This document shows, one piece after another, positions 1 to 11,304 of a DNA stretch of 64,000 nucleotides. The notes under the pieces are model-generated. The model had not been told where the DNA came from and made no database searches. It worked only from the letters and a program-made list of their open reading frames with translations. The stretch comes from Daedaleopsis sinensis. Lineage: Eukaryota; Basidiomycota; Agaricomycetes; Polyporales; Polyporaceae. Positions within the stretch are counted from its first letter, which is position 1. Every line of letters starts with the position of its first letter. The DNA lies in contig CM066304.1 of assembly GCA_033807695.1 (NCBI GenBank), forward strand, positions 3,720,001-3,784,000, in the 5' to 3' direction. The position numbers were made by a program, and so were the translations under genes.

Positions 1-446
1 TCGCCGCGCAGACGACGGGCTTCCCCGGCCTCGGCACACAGCCGACCGGGCTCGGGTCGTCGCTTGGAGGCGGGCTGCGCCCACAGGCGACGGGCACGCT
101 GGGCGGCGCGAACCCGTTCCGCGCGTCCATGTTCGCGATGTCTGGGTCTGGCGCCCCCAGTCCCGCTCCCGGCGCGGGGCCTGGCTTCGGGGCGGCGGGG
201 GGGCCGTCGTTGAATGGCCCTGGGGCGTTCGGGTCCTCGTTCGCGAGCGGTACTGCTAGCACTGGGGGCGCGTTCGGGTCGTCGCCGTCGCCGTTTGGCT
301 TTGGGGGCGTGGGCGCGAACGCGACGGGCGCGCCGTCTGCGTTCGGCGCGGGGTCGTTTGGGATGGGCATGGGCGGCATGAATGGCCTGCACGACCCCTC
401 GAAGCAGCAGCAACAGCAGCCACAGCAGCAACAATCTCTCATCTGA
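1..446 (+). CDS. C-terminal part of an endocytic adaptor-like protein (AP180/epsin type)
   Basis: The reading frame is open from base 3 and stops with TGA at 444-446; the 5' part lies outside the window. The visible ~147 residues are rich in Gly, Ala, Pro and Thr. They carry an Asn-Pro-Phe tripeptide (codons at 111-119), followed by GFG-like repeats, a Met/Gly-rich stretch and a terminal Gln run ending SLI. NPF tripeptides bind EH domains, and tails of this composition are found in fungal ANTH/ENTH clathrin adaptors. The folded N-terminal domain that would settle identity is not present. Other low-complexity proteins, such as FG-type nucleoporins, remain possible. Confidence 0.5.
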   Translation, partial: AAQTTGFPGLGTQPTGLGSSLGGGLRPQATGTLGGANPFRASMFAMSGSGAPSPAPGAGPGFGAAGGPSLNGPGAFGSSFASGTASTGGAFGSSPSPFGFGGVGANATGAPSAFGAGSFGMGMGGMNGLHDPSKQQQQQPQQQQSLI

Positions 447-1565
447 TCCGTTGGGACTGCAGACTGCTTGCTGCTCGGTACGTCCCGACCCGGTGCTCCG
501 CCTTGTGCGATGATGATGATGAGGTAGTTAGTCCTTCCGCTGTGTCCTCGCTCCTCGCTCCTTGCTATGTGCGCATACGTATATACCTTTGATGACCTCT
601 TACCCCTCCCGTTGCTGTCGATCTTGATCGCCCGTCTACCCACTCCTTCACCCCCTGCGGTCCCGTCCCGTCAGCGCCCACCCTCCTTCACTCCGCTTCT
701 CCCGTTACACGTCCAGACCCCATGTAGATGTTCATCTACACGTACACCGCGCCATCTGGTTTAGTTACCCGCACATGCATGCCTATTGCCGCCGCTGCTC
801 TCGCTCGCCTCCGGATCCGACTCTTGTACTTATCTTCTTCCGACTACCGACTACGACACGGACAGGGACAGTACTCACCAGCACTACCTCCATCGCGCTG
901 AGGAGGGGAATGGGGTCCCAGGAGGACGTGGAACAAGAAGGACGGAGGATGTCGACCAGGGTGGTTGGGTCACTCGGGCTCGAGGGTCCAGCCGAGGGTG
1001 GGGGAGGGCCCAGAAGTTCAGAGCGGCGGGCTGGAGGCGGCCTGTTTCGATATAAAGTACCCTGCGATCTCGTCCAGAGAGGATACCCGGTTTAATATTG
1101 TATACTCTGACCGATCCATCGCATGGTTGTCTGGACTAGAGCTTGCGGTTGCGATACCCGATGGTGACCGGTGAGTTCTGCTATAGCTTGAAGACTTAGT
1201 TCATCTTAGCTTCTCGATGGATACTCTTTTCCTGGATAAAATTCACGGCGGTCGTGGTCAGGAATGGGGTCCGTTAGAGCTATGCTTCTGGCACGAGCTT
1301 ATTTTTATTACTCCCTGGACCTAGCTAAGTGAGAAGGGTGAAAGCTCATTCATTCTCAAAAGAAGTAGGTGTGAACAATCTGCACACTATGATCTACAAT
1401 CCGACGACAAGGGACTCGGACAAGCTAGCGACACAATCCAAACGAGCTATCACAATGTCAATCTCCTTACCAAGTCCGAAGTTGCGATCAGACTCGGAGA
1501 ACTGACCGCAGGCCAGGGAATTATGATTGATACGCCGCACCTCACAGCCAGAGCGCGAGTCACTC
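447..1565. other. intergenic, no gene seen
   Basis: This lies between the stop of the adaptor-like gene and the stop of the convergent thaumatin-like gene. Short open frames occur, but none has a recognisable motif or a consistent splice pattern. Confidence 0.5.
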
Positions 1566-2884
1566 TCACGGGCAGAGGGTGATGGTGTAGTCGGCGAGCT
1601 TGCTCGCATCGCAACTGAAGAGCGCGGTCCCGCTAGGCTCGTCGAACGCGTACACGTACGAGTTTCTGCACTGGCTCTCTGTGGAAGCGGGAGCGGGAGC
1701 AATCACATACACATCGCTTCCGAGTCGCATAGGCCGGACGGACGGGGAGACGCACTGAAGTAGTCGTAGTACTGGACGCCGAGGGGGGAGCACGTCTCGA
1801 GGACGCCGTGGGCGCCGGTGCAGCAGTTGGGGTCGTTGGCTGTCACGGCGTCGGTGAGCTTATAGACTCTCGCCATGAGGCCTGAGGCAGCACAGACGTA
1901 CCCGGATCGGCCGCGAGGCCAGCCTTGCATGCGCTGTTGCAGCCCACGGCATAGCCGTTACTGTCATACGGGCCCTTAAGTGGGGCCGGGCCTGTTGTAT
2001 GTGAGCAATTGGCGTGTGGAGAGCATGGAGAAACAGCGAACACTGACAGTTCGGGATAAGATCGACTGCGCAATCGGCCACGGGGCAGCCGGCGGTGTTG
2101 GTGATCCTCATCGGCAGGTCGTACCCGTCAACGATGGAGACTGGGGACGTGGTGCCAGTGAGCATCTTCTTCAGCAGTACAATCTAGCAGGCGCAGACCA
2201 CACACCATCGTACCAGTCTATGTTGTTCTCGTCTTTGAGGTTAAATTCTGCAAGGGTGGCAGGAGGGACGCCCTGTGAGCAGAGTGGGTTTTAGCATTAT
2301 GAAACCGATGAACGAGAACATTGAGACTTCGCACAGTTCCGCCGGTGGTAGCGCACTGAAGCCCACCGTTACAGCCACCGGTGAGACAAGAGTTGGGGCC
2401 CGTAGGATCCTTGCTGAAGTCACAGTCCCGTCGACCCTGTGGAACAGTGCGGTGAGCAGACGCCCTTCACAAGCACAAGCACAACGCACGACTCACCCAG
2501 ATGCGACCAGACTTCCAGTCGTCGGGGATGTCGAACACTTCGGTCTGGTAAGCGCCTTGCTCCCAGCTAGACAGACAACTTCTGTAAGCCGGAAATGAGG
2601 CTATCAATCAAAGATGTGCTCACCCGGTGGCGTGGCTAGGGCGCGAAGGACTGTTTTCCCCGGTCCAGAGCTGTACATAGATGAGTATCAGAGGCTGTGG
2701 TGGGGTAGGGATTACATGAACGTACAGCAGGCCTGCAAAACGATCAAGTGAGATGGTTTCCGAACTCGGTCGTAGACAGGATGACTTACCATATGGTGAA
2801 GGGGCAGTTATTGTAAACCGTGAGCGTCCTCGCGGCAGCACTAGAGGCGAACACGGCGAGGGTGACGGTAGCGATAGTCTTCAT
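1566..2884 (-). CDS. thaumatin-like secreted protein, 10 exons, 255 aa
   Basis: Exons (minus): 2884-2790, 2732-2726, 2670-2624, 2566-2497, 2436-2335, 2272-2206, 2140-2048, 1991-1902, 1839-1756, 1678-1566. The frame closes exactly over all ten. Residues 1-18 form a signal peptide ending in SSAAA, followed by the family opening TVYNNCPFTIWPA. Other hallmarks are GRRDCDF, GGCNGG, DGYDLPMRITN, CPVADC, PNCCTG, YYDYF, YVYAFDE and the C-terminal ending CP. I count 16 cysteines, the number that makes the eight disulfides of the family. Such proteins are secreted and bind or cleave beta-glucans in other organisms; activity here is inference. Exon 2 is only 7 nt long and is needed to read IWPALW. A TATAAAAG box lies about 75 bp upstream. 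Confidence 0.93.
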
Positions 2885-2958
2885 AGTCGAGATGAACTCG
2901 GTAGAGGATGGAGGGCAGAGGTACGAAGTCCACTGAGTATCAGCACGGCGGACATCGC

Positions 2959-2966
2959 CTTTTATA
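2959..2966 (-). promoter_or_regulatory. TATA box of the thaumatin-like gene
   Basis: TATAAAAG on the minus strand, 75-82 bp upstream of the start codon at 2884. Confidence 0.6.
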
Positions 2967-3696
2967 CCAAAATGACCGCCGGCGTCGAAGTAACAGAGTG
3001 ATGGTCACCGTGTTGGACAGATAGATATCGCGTCCGCAGGTCTGTTAACAGCACATCATTCGGCGGTATAACTGTCCGGTGTTGGCATCTTGGTGCCACT
3101 ACAAGCCCAGGCCTCCATGTGATGCTTGCCTCGCGACAAAGGCGATCGCTAGAGAGACCTTTGCGACGTCGCGTGCCTGCTGTCACAGTGAGAGAAGTAA
3201 CAGTAGAGGCGGGGGTATAGTTCTATAGGTGCACGTGTATGTGGGTAAGCAGGAAGCGTGCAAAAGGGGTGAAAGGTACTTACCTATTACAATGAGGGTG
3301 AGATGTGTGGTACTGATGCTCACACTGTCCGAGTCGGCGCTGTCTCAAGGCGAATTATTACTTATTAACCTTGGCACTGACTCCGACTCGCTTAGTATAA
3401 GCATGGCTAGAGAGCCGTGACTCACTTAGCATTGTTTACGGACAGGAAAGACCGCGAGAGTTCTCCGTAGAGCGCCGTAGGAGTCCAATTCTCTGCGCCA
3501 GTGCGTTGTGGGACATGATGATGAGCGTTTGAGACGAAAGTCGCGGCGCAGTGGCAGTGCCCGAGTGATCGAGGAGTGTGACATGTGACCGTGTACCGAC
3601 GCGCGACGCGCCCATGTTACGTAACTCGATATTCTGAGTCAGTCGGACTCTGTGGTGAGTTTGCAGAAACGACGCTGGGCACTGGCACTCATCAAG
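2967..3696. other. intergenic between divergent thaumatin-like and PRO2 genes
   Basis: No gene recognised. It should hold the promoter of PRO2, but no clear TATA box was found on the plus strand. Confidence 0.45.
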
Positions 3697-5260
3697 ATGT
3701 CAGCTGAAAATTCTGCAGAAAGCATAGCTAAAGCATCAAAAGCTGCTTTTGAGGCCTCGCAGCTCATTCCACCAGCAGAACGGATCAAGGCCTTGCAGGA
3801 GATCCGTCATGAGCTCGAAGCAGCAAAGGATGCCATCCTCGCAGCTAACCGCACAGATCTTGAGGTACGCATCACAACCCTGGTTCAGTTGGTCCCCTAA
3901 CTTCATTAAAATACTCCAGGCAGCTCAGAAAGAGGTCGATGCTGGTCGGATGTCTAGCTCGCTCCTGAAGAGGCTGGACCTCAACAAGGGTGACAAATGG
4001 GATTCCATGCTCCAAGGCGTGACCGACGTCGCTGAGCTTCCTGACCCGACTGGCATTGTCTCATACGCCTCAGAACTTGACGACAACTTGGAACTATACA
4101 GAGTCTCGTGTCCGATAGGAGTTCTCCTCGTTATCTTTGAAGCGCGCCCGGAGGTTGTGATCAACATCGCATCTCTCGCGATAAAGTCCGGTAGACAGCA
4201 CTCGGCCGTTTCGACCGATAGCATATCAATACTCACTGGCTCCGCATATGGTAGGTAACGCTGCAATACTGAAAGGCGGGAAGGAGTCGAATGAGACGAC
4301 ACAGCTCCTCTCCAAGGCCATCCAAAATGCGCTGTCAAAGACGGCGATCTCCTCCAACTACATTCAGGCGATCCAGACCCGGGCCGAAGTGTCTGCGTTG
4401 TTGGGGCTCGACCAGTACATTGACCTGGTCATCCCGCGTGGAAGCAATAGCCTCGTTCGCAACATCCAAAATAGCACGAGGATCCCAGTCATGGGCCACG
4501 CGGACGGCTTATGTTCCATATACGTCGATGCCTCTGCGGACCTGAAGAAGGCGGTGCGCGTCGTGGTGGATTCGAAGGTCACTACGGCCCTTCATGCTTC
4601 CAACTCAGGCCCGCAGGTGTTGACCTTGCTCGCGACTTGCCATAGATCGACTATCCAGCCGCATGCAACTCTGCGGAGACCCTCATTCTCCACCAATCCG
4701 TGCTGCAGACGATCTGGCCGGAAGTCGCGAAGGCTCTCCTCGCAGCGGACGTGAAGCTTCTGTGCGATCCACCCTCCCTCGCGGTCCTCGAGACGCTGAG
4801 CCCCGCCCCGTCGAACCTCGCCACGCACGTCGAGGCGGCAACGCCAGACGCATACATCACCGAGCACCTGAGCCTCACGCTGTCGGTGCTCACCGTTCCG
4901 TCGCTCGAGGCAGCGATTAGTCACATCAACGCGCACTCGTCGCACCACACAGACTGCATCGTCAGCGAGGATGAAGCTGCCGCGTCGACATTCTGCCGCG
5001 GTGTGGACTCCGCCGGGACATTCGTGAATGCAAGTACACGGTTCGCGGACGGCTTCAGGTACGGCTTCGGCACGGAGGTCGGCATCAGCACCGGACGCAT
5101 ACACGCTCGCGGACCTGTCGGCTTGGAGGGTCTCGTCACGTACAAGTACACGCTGAGGAGCAAGGGTGAGCAGGGGCATGTGGTGGGTGAGTTTGGGGTG
5201 GGTGAGGGAAAGAAGGGGTACAAACATAAAAGGCTTGACGTGTCGGCGGTGCCGTTTTAA
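3697..5260 (+). CDS. PRO2: gamma-glutamyl phosphate reductase, 458 aa
   Basis: Exons 3697-3864, 3920-4190, 4255-4577 and 4646-5260. The enzyme reduces gamma-glutamyl phosphate to glutamate semialdehyde with NADPH, the second step of proline synthesis from glutamate, in the cytosol. The product is an ALDH-fold protein. Visible family blocks are SCPIGVLLVIFEARPEV, AIKSGNAAILKGGKES, IPRGSNSLVRNIQ, YPAACNSAETLILH with the catalytic Cys near residue 261, GFGTEVGISTGRIHARGPVG and GLVTYKY. The length fits yeast Pro2. The ATG at 3697 gives MSAENSAES; an open frame extends upstream to 3652 without family similarity. Confidence 0.96.
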
Positions 5261-5382
5261 AGGTAAACTGATAGGATGTCTACAAGGCGTCAGAGCGGTG
5301 TATTAATTGAGAACATGCAGGAGAATATCGATACAAATGCTAGGAGAAAGTAATGGCGTACTCCGGATAGCTATAACCACTG

Positions 5383-6897
5383 TCACGAGGCCGCTTCCTC
5401 CAACTTCGCCTTCTTTTCCGACTGTGAGTCATCACCGTCATCTTCTGCCTTGCGCTTGCCTGCGCCGTTGGAAGGTGCGTCACTTGTATCAGGGTTCTTC
5501 TTTTTCTTCTTCACCAGTCCAGTGAGGTCGCGGACCTCAGACTGTCCAACAGCAGGTGGTACAGCAGGCGCGTTCAACTCCTGATCTAGCGCCTTCGCTA
5601 CCAGTGCAGGGGCCGACTCGGCAGGCTCGTTCGGCGATGTCTTGAGTTCCTCCACCTACCATATCAAGGGTGTCAGTGGAAATGGGAGTCGGACAGATAA
5701 GAGTAAGGACCTTAAGCGCGAGGTCTTCCCGGAGGCCCTGCAGCTCCTTCTCCTCTGCTTCCATTTGACTCTTGGACATGTGGGCAATCGCATCGGTGCC
5801 TAGTAGCGATGGACTAGTCGCCTTGCCCTTGCCTTTTGCGTCCTCTTTCTTTCCAGAACTCTCCGGCTTCACGTATCCCTGCCCGCTCAAAGCGGCACGT
5901 AACTCGGCAAGACGCGCCTCGACGCTATCCAGTGCACGTTCCGCGTGCGTGATAGAATCCCCAAGTCGGCCAGAGGTGAGGTCGAGAACAATGCTGAGTT
6001 TGTAGTGTGCTTCCGCGATCTGACGCGATGACAGCGGAAGGAGATCTGTCTTGAGCGCAAGACCCGCGCTGTAGTCGGTAATGGCCTGATCGAACTTCTC
6101 TGCAAACCAGCGTTCAACACGCGTGTTGAACGCGTACACGGAGATGAACGCACCGGTTTCGAGAGAGACATCTCCGAGAACGATGAATACGTCGGCTAGC
6201 TTCATCTTCACCTCGTCAGACTCATCCTGTTGCTTCTCGTAGATTGCACGCGCGAGATCGAGTACTTCCCAAGCGGCGTTGAAGTCGTCCTCTGGTTCTG
6301 CATCATCATCCTCTTCCTCTTCCTGTGCATCTACTGCGTCCATGTCATCCACCGCCTTCTGAGCCTCTGCGAACAGATCCAAAGGCTCATCCTCAGCATC
6401 CCCGGAGAAGGACAGGAATGCGCCACTCTTGTTTGCATCTTCACGGGGCCCGCGCAGGGTCATTGGTTGTGGTTATAGAACACAAGGGGGTCAGACATAC
6501 CTTTGTCGTCGTCAAACGAGTCATCAGGGTCTTGCTTTCCCAACACGCCGCTCTGTGAGATCGCGTTCTCGAGCAGAGCCTTGCCATATGCGAAGTACAA
6601 GTCAGCGGTCTCCGGAGCCTTCTCCCCATGCTTCGTGGTGCTGTCGCGTAGTGCGCGGTCAGAACGCGCGACAAACGCGCTGTAAACGTGTCACTCACAC
6701 AAGCTCCAGTGCCGATGCGTAATGCTCCACCGCCTGCTCGTACTTCCTGAGCGCGAAGGCGCGTTTCGCGAGTTCGACAGTCTCTTCGAGAGACAACGCG
6801 GGCTGCTCAGGCGTGGCTGTGGAAGTCGCTGTCTCCCTGAGGGCAGAGCAGATTGAGCATAGGTGTGGTACCGCTAGGGATGGCCGACGTACGACAT
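5383..6897 (-). CDS. NASP/Hif1-type histone chaperone with SHNi-TPR repeats, 409 aa
   Basis: Exons (minus): 6897-6893, 6836-6699, 6640-6501, 6438-6154, 6099-5711, 5655-5383. Family members bind H3-H4 and support nuclear histone import and deposition. TPR pairs are visible: RKYEQAVEHYASALEL then DLYFAYGKALLENAI near the N-terminus, and KFDQAITDYSAGLALK then AEAHYKLSIVLDLT further on. An acidic Glu/Asp run (AQEEEEDDDAEPEDD) interrupts them, as in NASP. The C-terminus is Lys-rich with GAGKRKAED, a likely nuclear localisation signal. The first coding exon is only 5 nt (ATGTC); it joins a GTACGT donor to give MSETATSTATPEQ. It shares a ~225 bp divergent promoter with the dynactin-like gene. Confidence 0.9.
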
Positions 6898-7122
6898 GTT
6901 TGGATGGCGGGGTGCGGGGATGGTCGTGGTTGAACGTTGAGATGGGAGCTGTGGCGGGACGCGTCTGACCCGACATTTGTCGAAGCGCTCATGCCACACC
7001 CGCGCTTGACGCTTCCACCCTCTTCCACCGCCATTGATCCTCACCGCCATTGTCTCCATCCCCGCCTCCCCCCCTCTCGCTCGCTCATTGTCCCCGACAC
7101 AGCGCGCACTGTCCAGCTCAAC

Positions 7123-8292
7123 ATGTCCGCCATCGGCAGCGTGTTCCTAGGCGACGTACAGCGACATCGAGTCTTATCTTCCTCCACGCCGCCCTCGTCA
7201 CCGCCCCCGCACCATGTCACGAACGCAGCACACAGCTTCAGCGACCTGGACGATGCTGACGAGCAGAAGGCTCCAGAGGCGAAGCCACCCTCGATATCGC
7301 CGATGCTGTCTCTGGAGTTGCGGCTGCGATGGCTTGAGACACTGCTCCTTGGTGCGAAACACGATGAACTCGCGGCCAAACCCGGGGCTAAGGCGGACAA
7401 GCTCAAGGACGGGGAGACTATCGCACGACGCGCCGAAGACCTGCAGCGGCGATTAGATGGCATTGCGCTGAGCAACGACGCGCTGAAACGTTTCATGGAT
7501 CGATGTGAGTTCCCTACTCTCAAGTTGATATGCGCCCGGTGGGCCTTTGTGTACGTACCACCGCAACGAGGAGCCAGGCCTCAGATAAACTTCACGAGTA
7601 GCGAAACGATCGCAGTACGGGGCCGATATGGTGCCCGGAGAGTTAAGAATACCCCCAACGCGGAAAATATATCCTATTATATGCAAGCTGCAACATGGAT
7701 GTTATTTGGTTCTTCATTTGCAAACCTCTGGTAGTGCTCGCTTCGTTCCTAGTATCACCGTACCTGTTTGTATTGCCCTAGGCTAACCCTCTATAGATGA
7801 GCAATACGCGCACATGCTCACTCCCGCGTTTGCACTGTCCGGATCCCTTCCGGTGCACCCGCCCACATATGAGAATATGACTCCAAGCGAGCTCGACGCG
7901 TTCCTCGCAGAAATGGAGCCGGATATTCGTTCCGCAGAGCGCGACCTACGCGAAATCAGCGCATTGGAAGGCAAGGGCGTCACTGGGGCGGGCAAGCTTG
8001 GCGACTACGAGGCGCTGCAGCCCCGCTTGGAGGCGTTGCTCAAAGCACACGACGAGGACCTTCTCGCCGCCGCCGACCTCGAGAGGCGTATAGCGCTCTT
8101 GATGGATCGCTATGCCTCTAACGTAAGTCCCCCCTATCTTTGCGTATATCCCTCTGGCTAACTTCACTGTAATAGGTGGACACACTCTCCGAGCTCTTCG
8201 TATCTTGGGACGAAACAATCAGGGACGCAGAAGAAGAAGTTGATAGATTGGAGAGGGACCGTGACGAAAGACGCAGGCTGGGCTATGAATGA
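7123..8292 (+). CDS. dynactin p24 (DCTN3)-like subunit, 274 aa
   Basis: Exons 7123-7504, 7797-8122 and 8176-8292. The protein is largely helical and coiled-coil. The pattern resembles dynactin p24: an N-terminal LRLRWLETLLLG (compare LEERVYG-type starts), a central YEQYAHMLTPAFALSG, and a C-terminal LLMDRYASNVDTLSELFVSWDE resembling the FVQWDE block of the animal protein. In dynactin p24 sits in the shoulder and supports dynein function. The first intron is unusually long for this window (292 bp). Identity rests on recalled family pattern only; another coiled-coil complex subunit is possible. Confidence 0.68.
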
Positions 8293-9599
8293 AGCCGCAG
8301 CGCCTGTTCTCTCGTAACTTGTAAGTCTTTCGGTCACCATGTAAATTGCCATGCGATGAAGACATCCTCGGTCAGATGGCGCCTGCAGACGCCTACCGTC
8401 GGTCTCTCCGCACAGTCGGACCACCACAGAGGCGGGGCCGATGGGCAGTTGTCAGTGATTGACAGCGAATATGTCTGCCCTTGACATTACCACGTTCACA
8501 GGCGATCGCTGTGCACTCTGCCTGCGAAGGTGATGGTTGACGAGGGTTGACGCCGCAATGAGGCTGTTGCCGCGGCGTATCGCCTACGGTGACCCGACTC
8601 GGTCACTCGGACCGCTAACTTACACACTGGAGTAATCTATGATCAAATTTTCGTCAAGAACACTCATCAATTCTTCTCGTCTAGACCATCTAACCCCTAT
8701 CCTCCGTATGTGGGAATCTGCAGAGTCTGCCTCTCGTCATTTAGCAGTCAGTCCGGATCTTTCAATGATGCCCGAATTGGCCCCGCGAGGAAAGTCGACC
8801 AGTTATCCCACGAAGTTGCTACAGATACCAGTCTGAACGTAAACATTCGTCCCCGTGAGTGTCCTTCCATTTCTCGTATTCGTCCAACTCGGCCGCTGCC
8901 GTCAGCTCGGAATACGGAGGTACCTATCCTCCAATGTCTCATCTTATCTTCCGTGCACCCAATATGTTCAGAGTGTCGCAGGCTATACAGGTTCCCGTGG
9001 GTTGCCATGTCCCTTATTCAGTGTCAGTGAGTGCTGTACAGAATGGAAAACTGGCTCTCCACTCGACGTCGCTCGACACACTGACCGCGGGCCGGCGTAA
9101 GAGCCCGGGTTTATGCTTTGGTAATAACAGAGGGTGCAACCTTCCGTATAGGCTGCATGGAATATATGGGCGGCGTAAATGACATATGCTTGCCATGTGC
9201 AAGGCTGTGCGGATGGCAGATGTCGGCGCGCCCTACTACCAAAGGTAGTCATACTTCGTTCCGGGTCGCCGACCGTACGCCCGCCGAGCTGTACTCCGTT
9301 AGCCGGACAAACGCTGTGCACCTCGGTCATTTACCGCACCCGTCGTGCCCAATTAATGTCACACCAGAAGCCGGAACCAGATGCAGTGTTTGGCGGTTAT
9401 CTGCGATGTGGGATCTTCGCCGCGGAGGGGGACCGCCTTAAGGTCTGAATGCGGGGCGGAAGCGACTACCAGGTGAACAGCTTCGTCATACGCAATAGTT
9501 CTTAAAAACGACTGAGGGTATCCTTCTGTCTCCCACCTACCTAACACCTTACACTCTGCTGTCCAACTCTCCTGCACCCCGCATCCGGAGGATACAGCC
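8293..9599. other. intergenic, no gene seen
   Basis: Several short overlapping open frames occur on both strands between about 8640 and 9680. None carries a recognisable domain or a splice pattern that closes. Confidence 0.45.
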
Positions 9600-11304
9600 A
9601 TGGCCAAGAGCAAGAGACCCGTACGTGACCCGTTTGTATTCGTGGGATAACTGGGATCCTGACATGTAGCCATCAATCAATACAGGCGCGTCGCTGGTTT
9701 GGCCGACCTAAGGAGGGCCCCGGACCTCAGGAGACATTCGAGGGGCAATTTCAAGTCGACATGCCACCAGTGCCTCCAGCCCCCACCTCCCATCAAGGAC
9801 TCGGACTTTCACTCCCAGCTGCTACGCAGAGCACCCCCTCCGTCCACCGGTCGATATCAGCCCCAGTACGCGGGCGGCGGGGGAGGGGGGACGTCCCCGG
9901 CTCCTCGCGTCACGGTGAGTGCCGCCCAAATACGGGTGCACACAACGCAGCCTCATCGTCTCCGGCGCGGGTAGGTCGCCTGCAGGTCGAGCTCACCCCT
10001 GTTCCTGGTCCGTCTCGGCGACACCGCGACGAGGGGCATCGCCCGTCTATGGCCGGCCACCGCCAGACGCGAAGCCATCCAACGGTCTCCACCCAGCACG
10101 CCGCGATGGGCACGTATAACCGCAGCCAGTCGAGCGGGATGCTCGCCTTGGACATGCGCGCGCGGGGCAGCACGTCCACCGGGGAGCCCAGCTCGTGGCC
10201 GGGCCCCATGCCCCAGGCTCATAACGCAGGCTTTCATTCCGCTGCTGACGGCCCCCTTGCGATCTCTCCGCCTTCCAATCGTGGACTGCTGCCCCAGGTA
10301 CAGACCCCGAGCACGCCGGGCTACGCGCGCGGACAGTACTCGGGCTCGCCGCCCGTCTGGTCTTCTGTCAACACGCCGTCCTCGGGCTCCGTCTCGCTGC
10401 TGTCGCCGCCGGACGTCTCCTACAGCAGATACAGGTCCTATGACCTTCCGGAGTCGTCCCCTACGGATATGCCCTCCCCAGGCTGGCAGTACCCCTCCCC
10501 GAGTCCCACCTCGATGCGGGGGGCGAGCATCCCGCCTAGCGTCCAGTCGGAGCCCTCGCCGCGCATGGACTGGCTCGTAGACAACTTCTCCCCAGCTATC
10601 GGGCCCGTAGGTGCGTACCCCCCGCTACGCATCTCCGCACGCACTCATCGTCATCACGGTCATCAGATGGGGGCGAGCTGCCTCCTCTCACACCCGACAT
10701 GATCGACTTCTCGCCGGAGGAGCTGATGTGGGACCAGATGGCGGGCACCGCACAACCACAATCCACTGCGGTGCCCGTGCCCGTGCCGGCGCCAGAAATC
10801 CCGTCGCCAACATCGTTCGGGGCTAGCAGGTCGAGCACATCAGGTACGTGTCAAACTCCAGCCGACGCCGAGTGTGTCCTGATTGCTGACGGAGCTGACC
10901 ACACACGCATGCACGCCCGTCCGTTCGCTCAATCCTCCGCAGTGCCCGACGACCTCTGGAGCTTCAGCTTCCCGGACAGCATCATCGAGTCGTCCCAGCC
11001 CGTGTTCACATACTCGTCTGATACCCCTTACGAACTTCAAACTCACGACGCCCGATACCCCCGACCACCGCCGCCGCCGGGGCATGCACAAGCAAGCACA
11101 CACGCGCTACCGCAGCAGCAGCAGCAGCAAATGGCTTCCGGTCTCTCTGCCCCTCACGCTGGCCACTTGTACCCACAGGCACCGCAAGCGAGCACGAGCA
11201 CGCACAGGCAACGGTCTTACAGCGCTTCTGCCTACGCTTACGGCCCCGGCCACGTCTACCCGCACCCGCCGCACCCCGCCGACCCCCGCCTGCGCTTCAA
11301 CTGA
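9600..11304 (+). CDS. orphan Pro/Ser-rich, mostly disordered protein, 494 aa
   Basis: Exons 9600-9620, 9686-10610, 10667-10843 and 10943-11304; frames close. The first exon encodes only MAKSKRP. Exon 2 starts ARRWFGRPKEGPG and then becomes Pro/Ser/Thr-rich with no recognised domain. The C-terminal third has two islands with acidic and aromatic residues, DMIDFSPEELMWDQM and DDLWSFSFPDSIIESS, that resemble activation-type or partner-binding motifs. A Gln run and His/Tyr/Pro-rich tail follow. The third intron (99 bp) has no in-frame stop, so retention would add 33 residues. No function can be assigned. The short-exon architecture recurs at 19149, 21572 and 27485. Confidence 0.65.
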
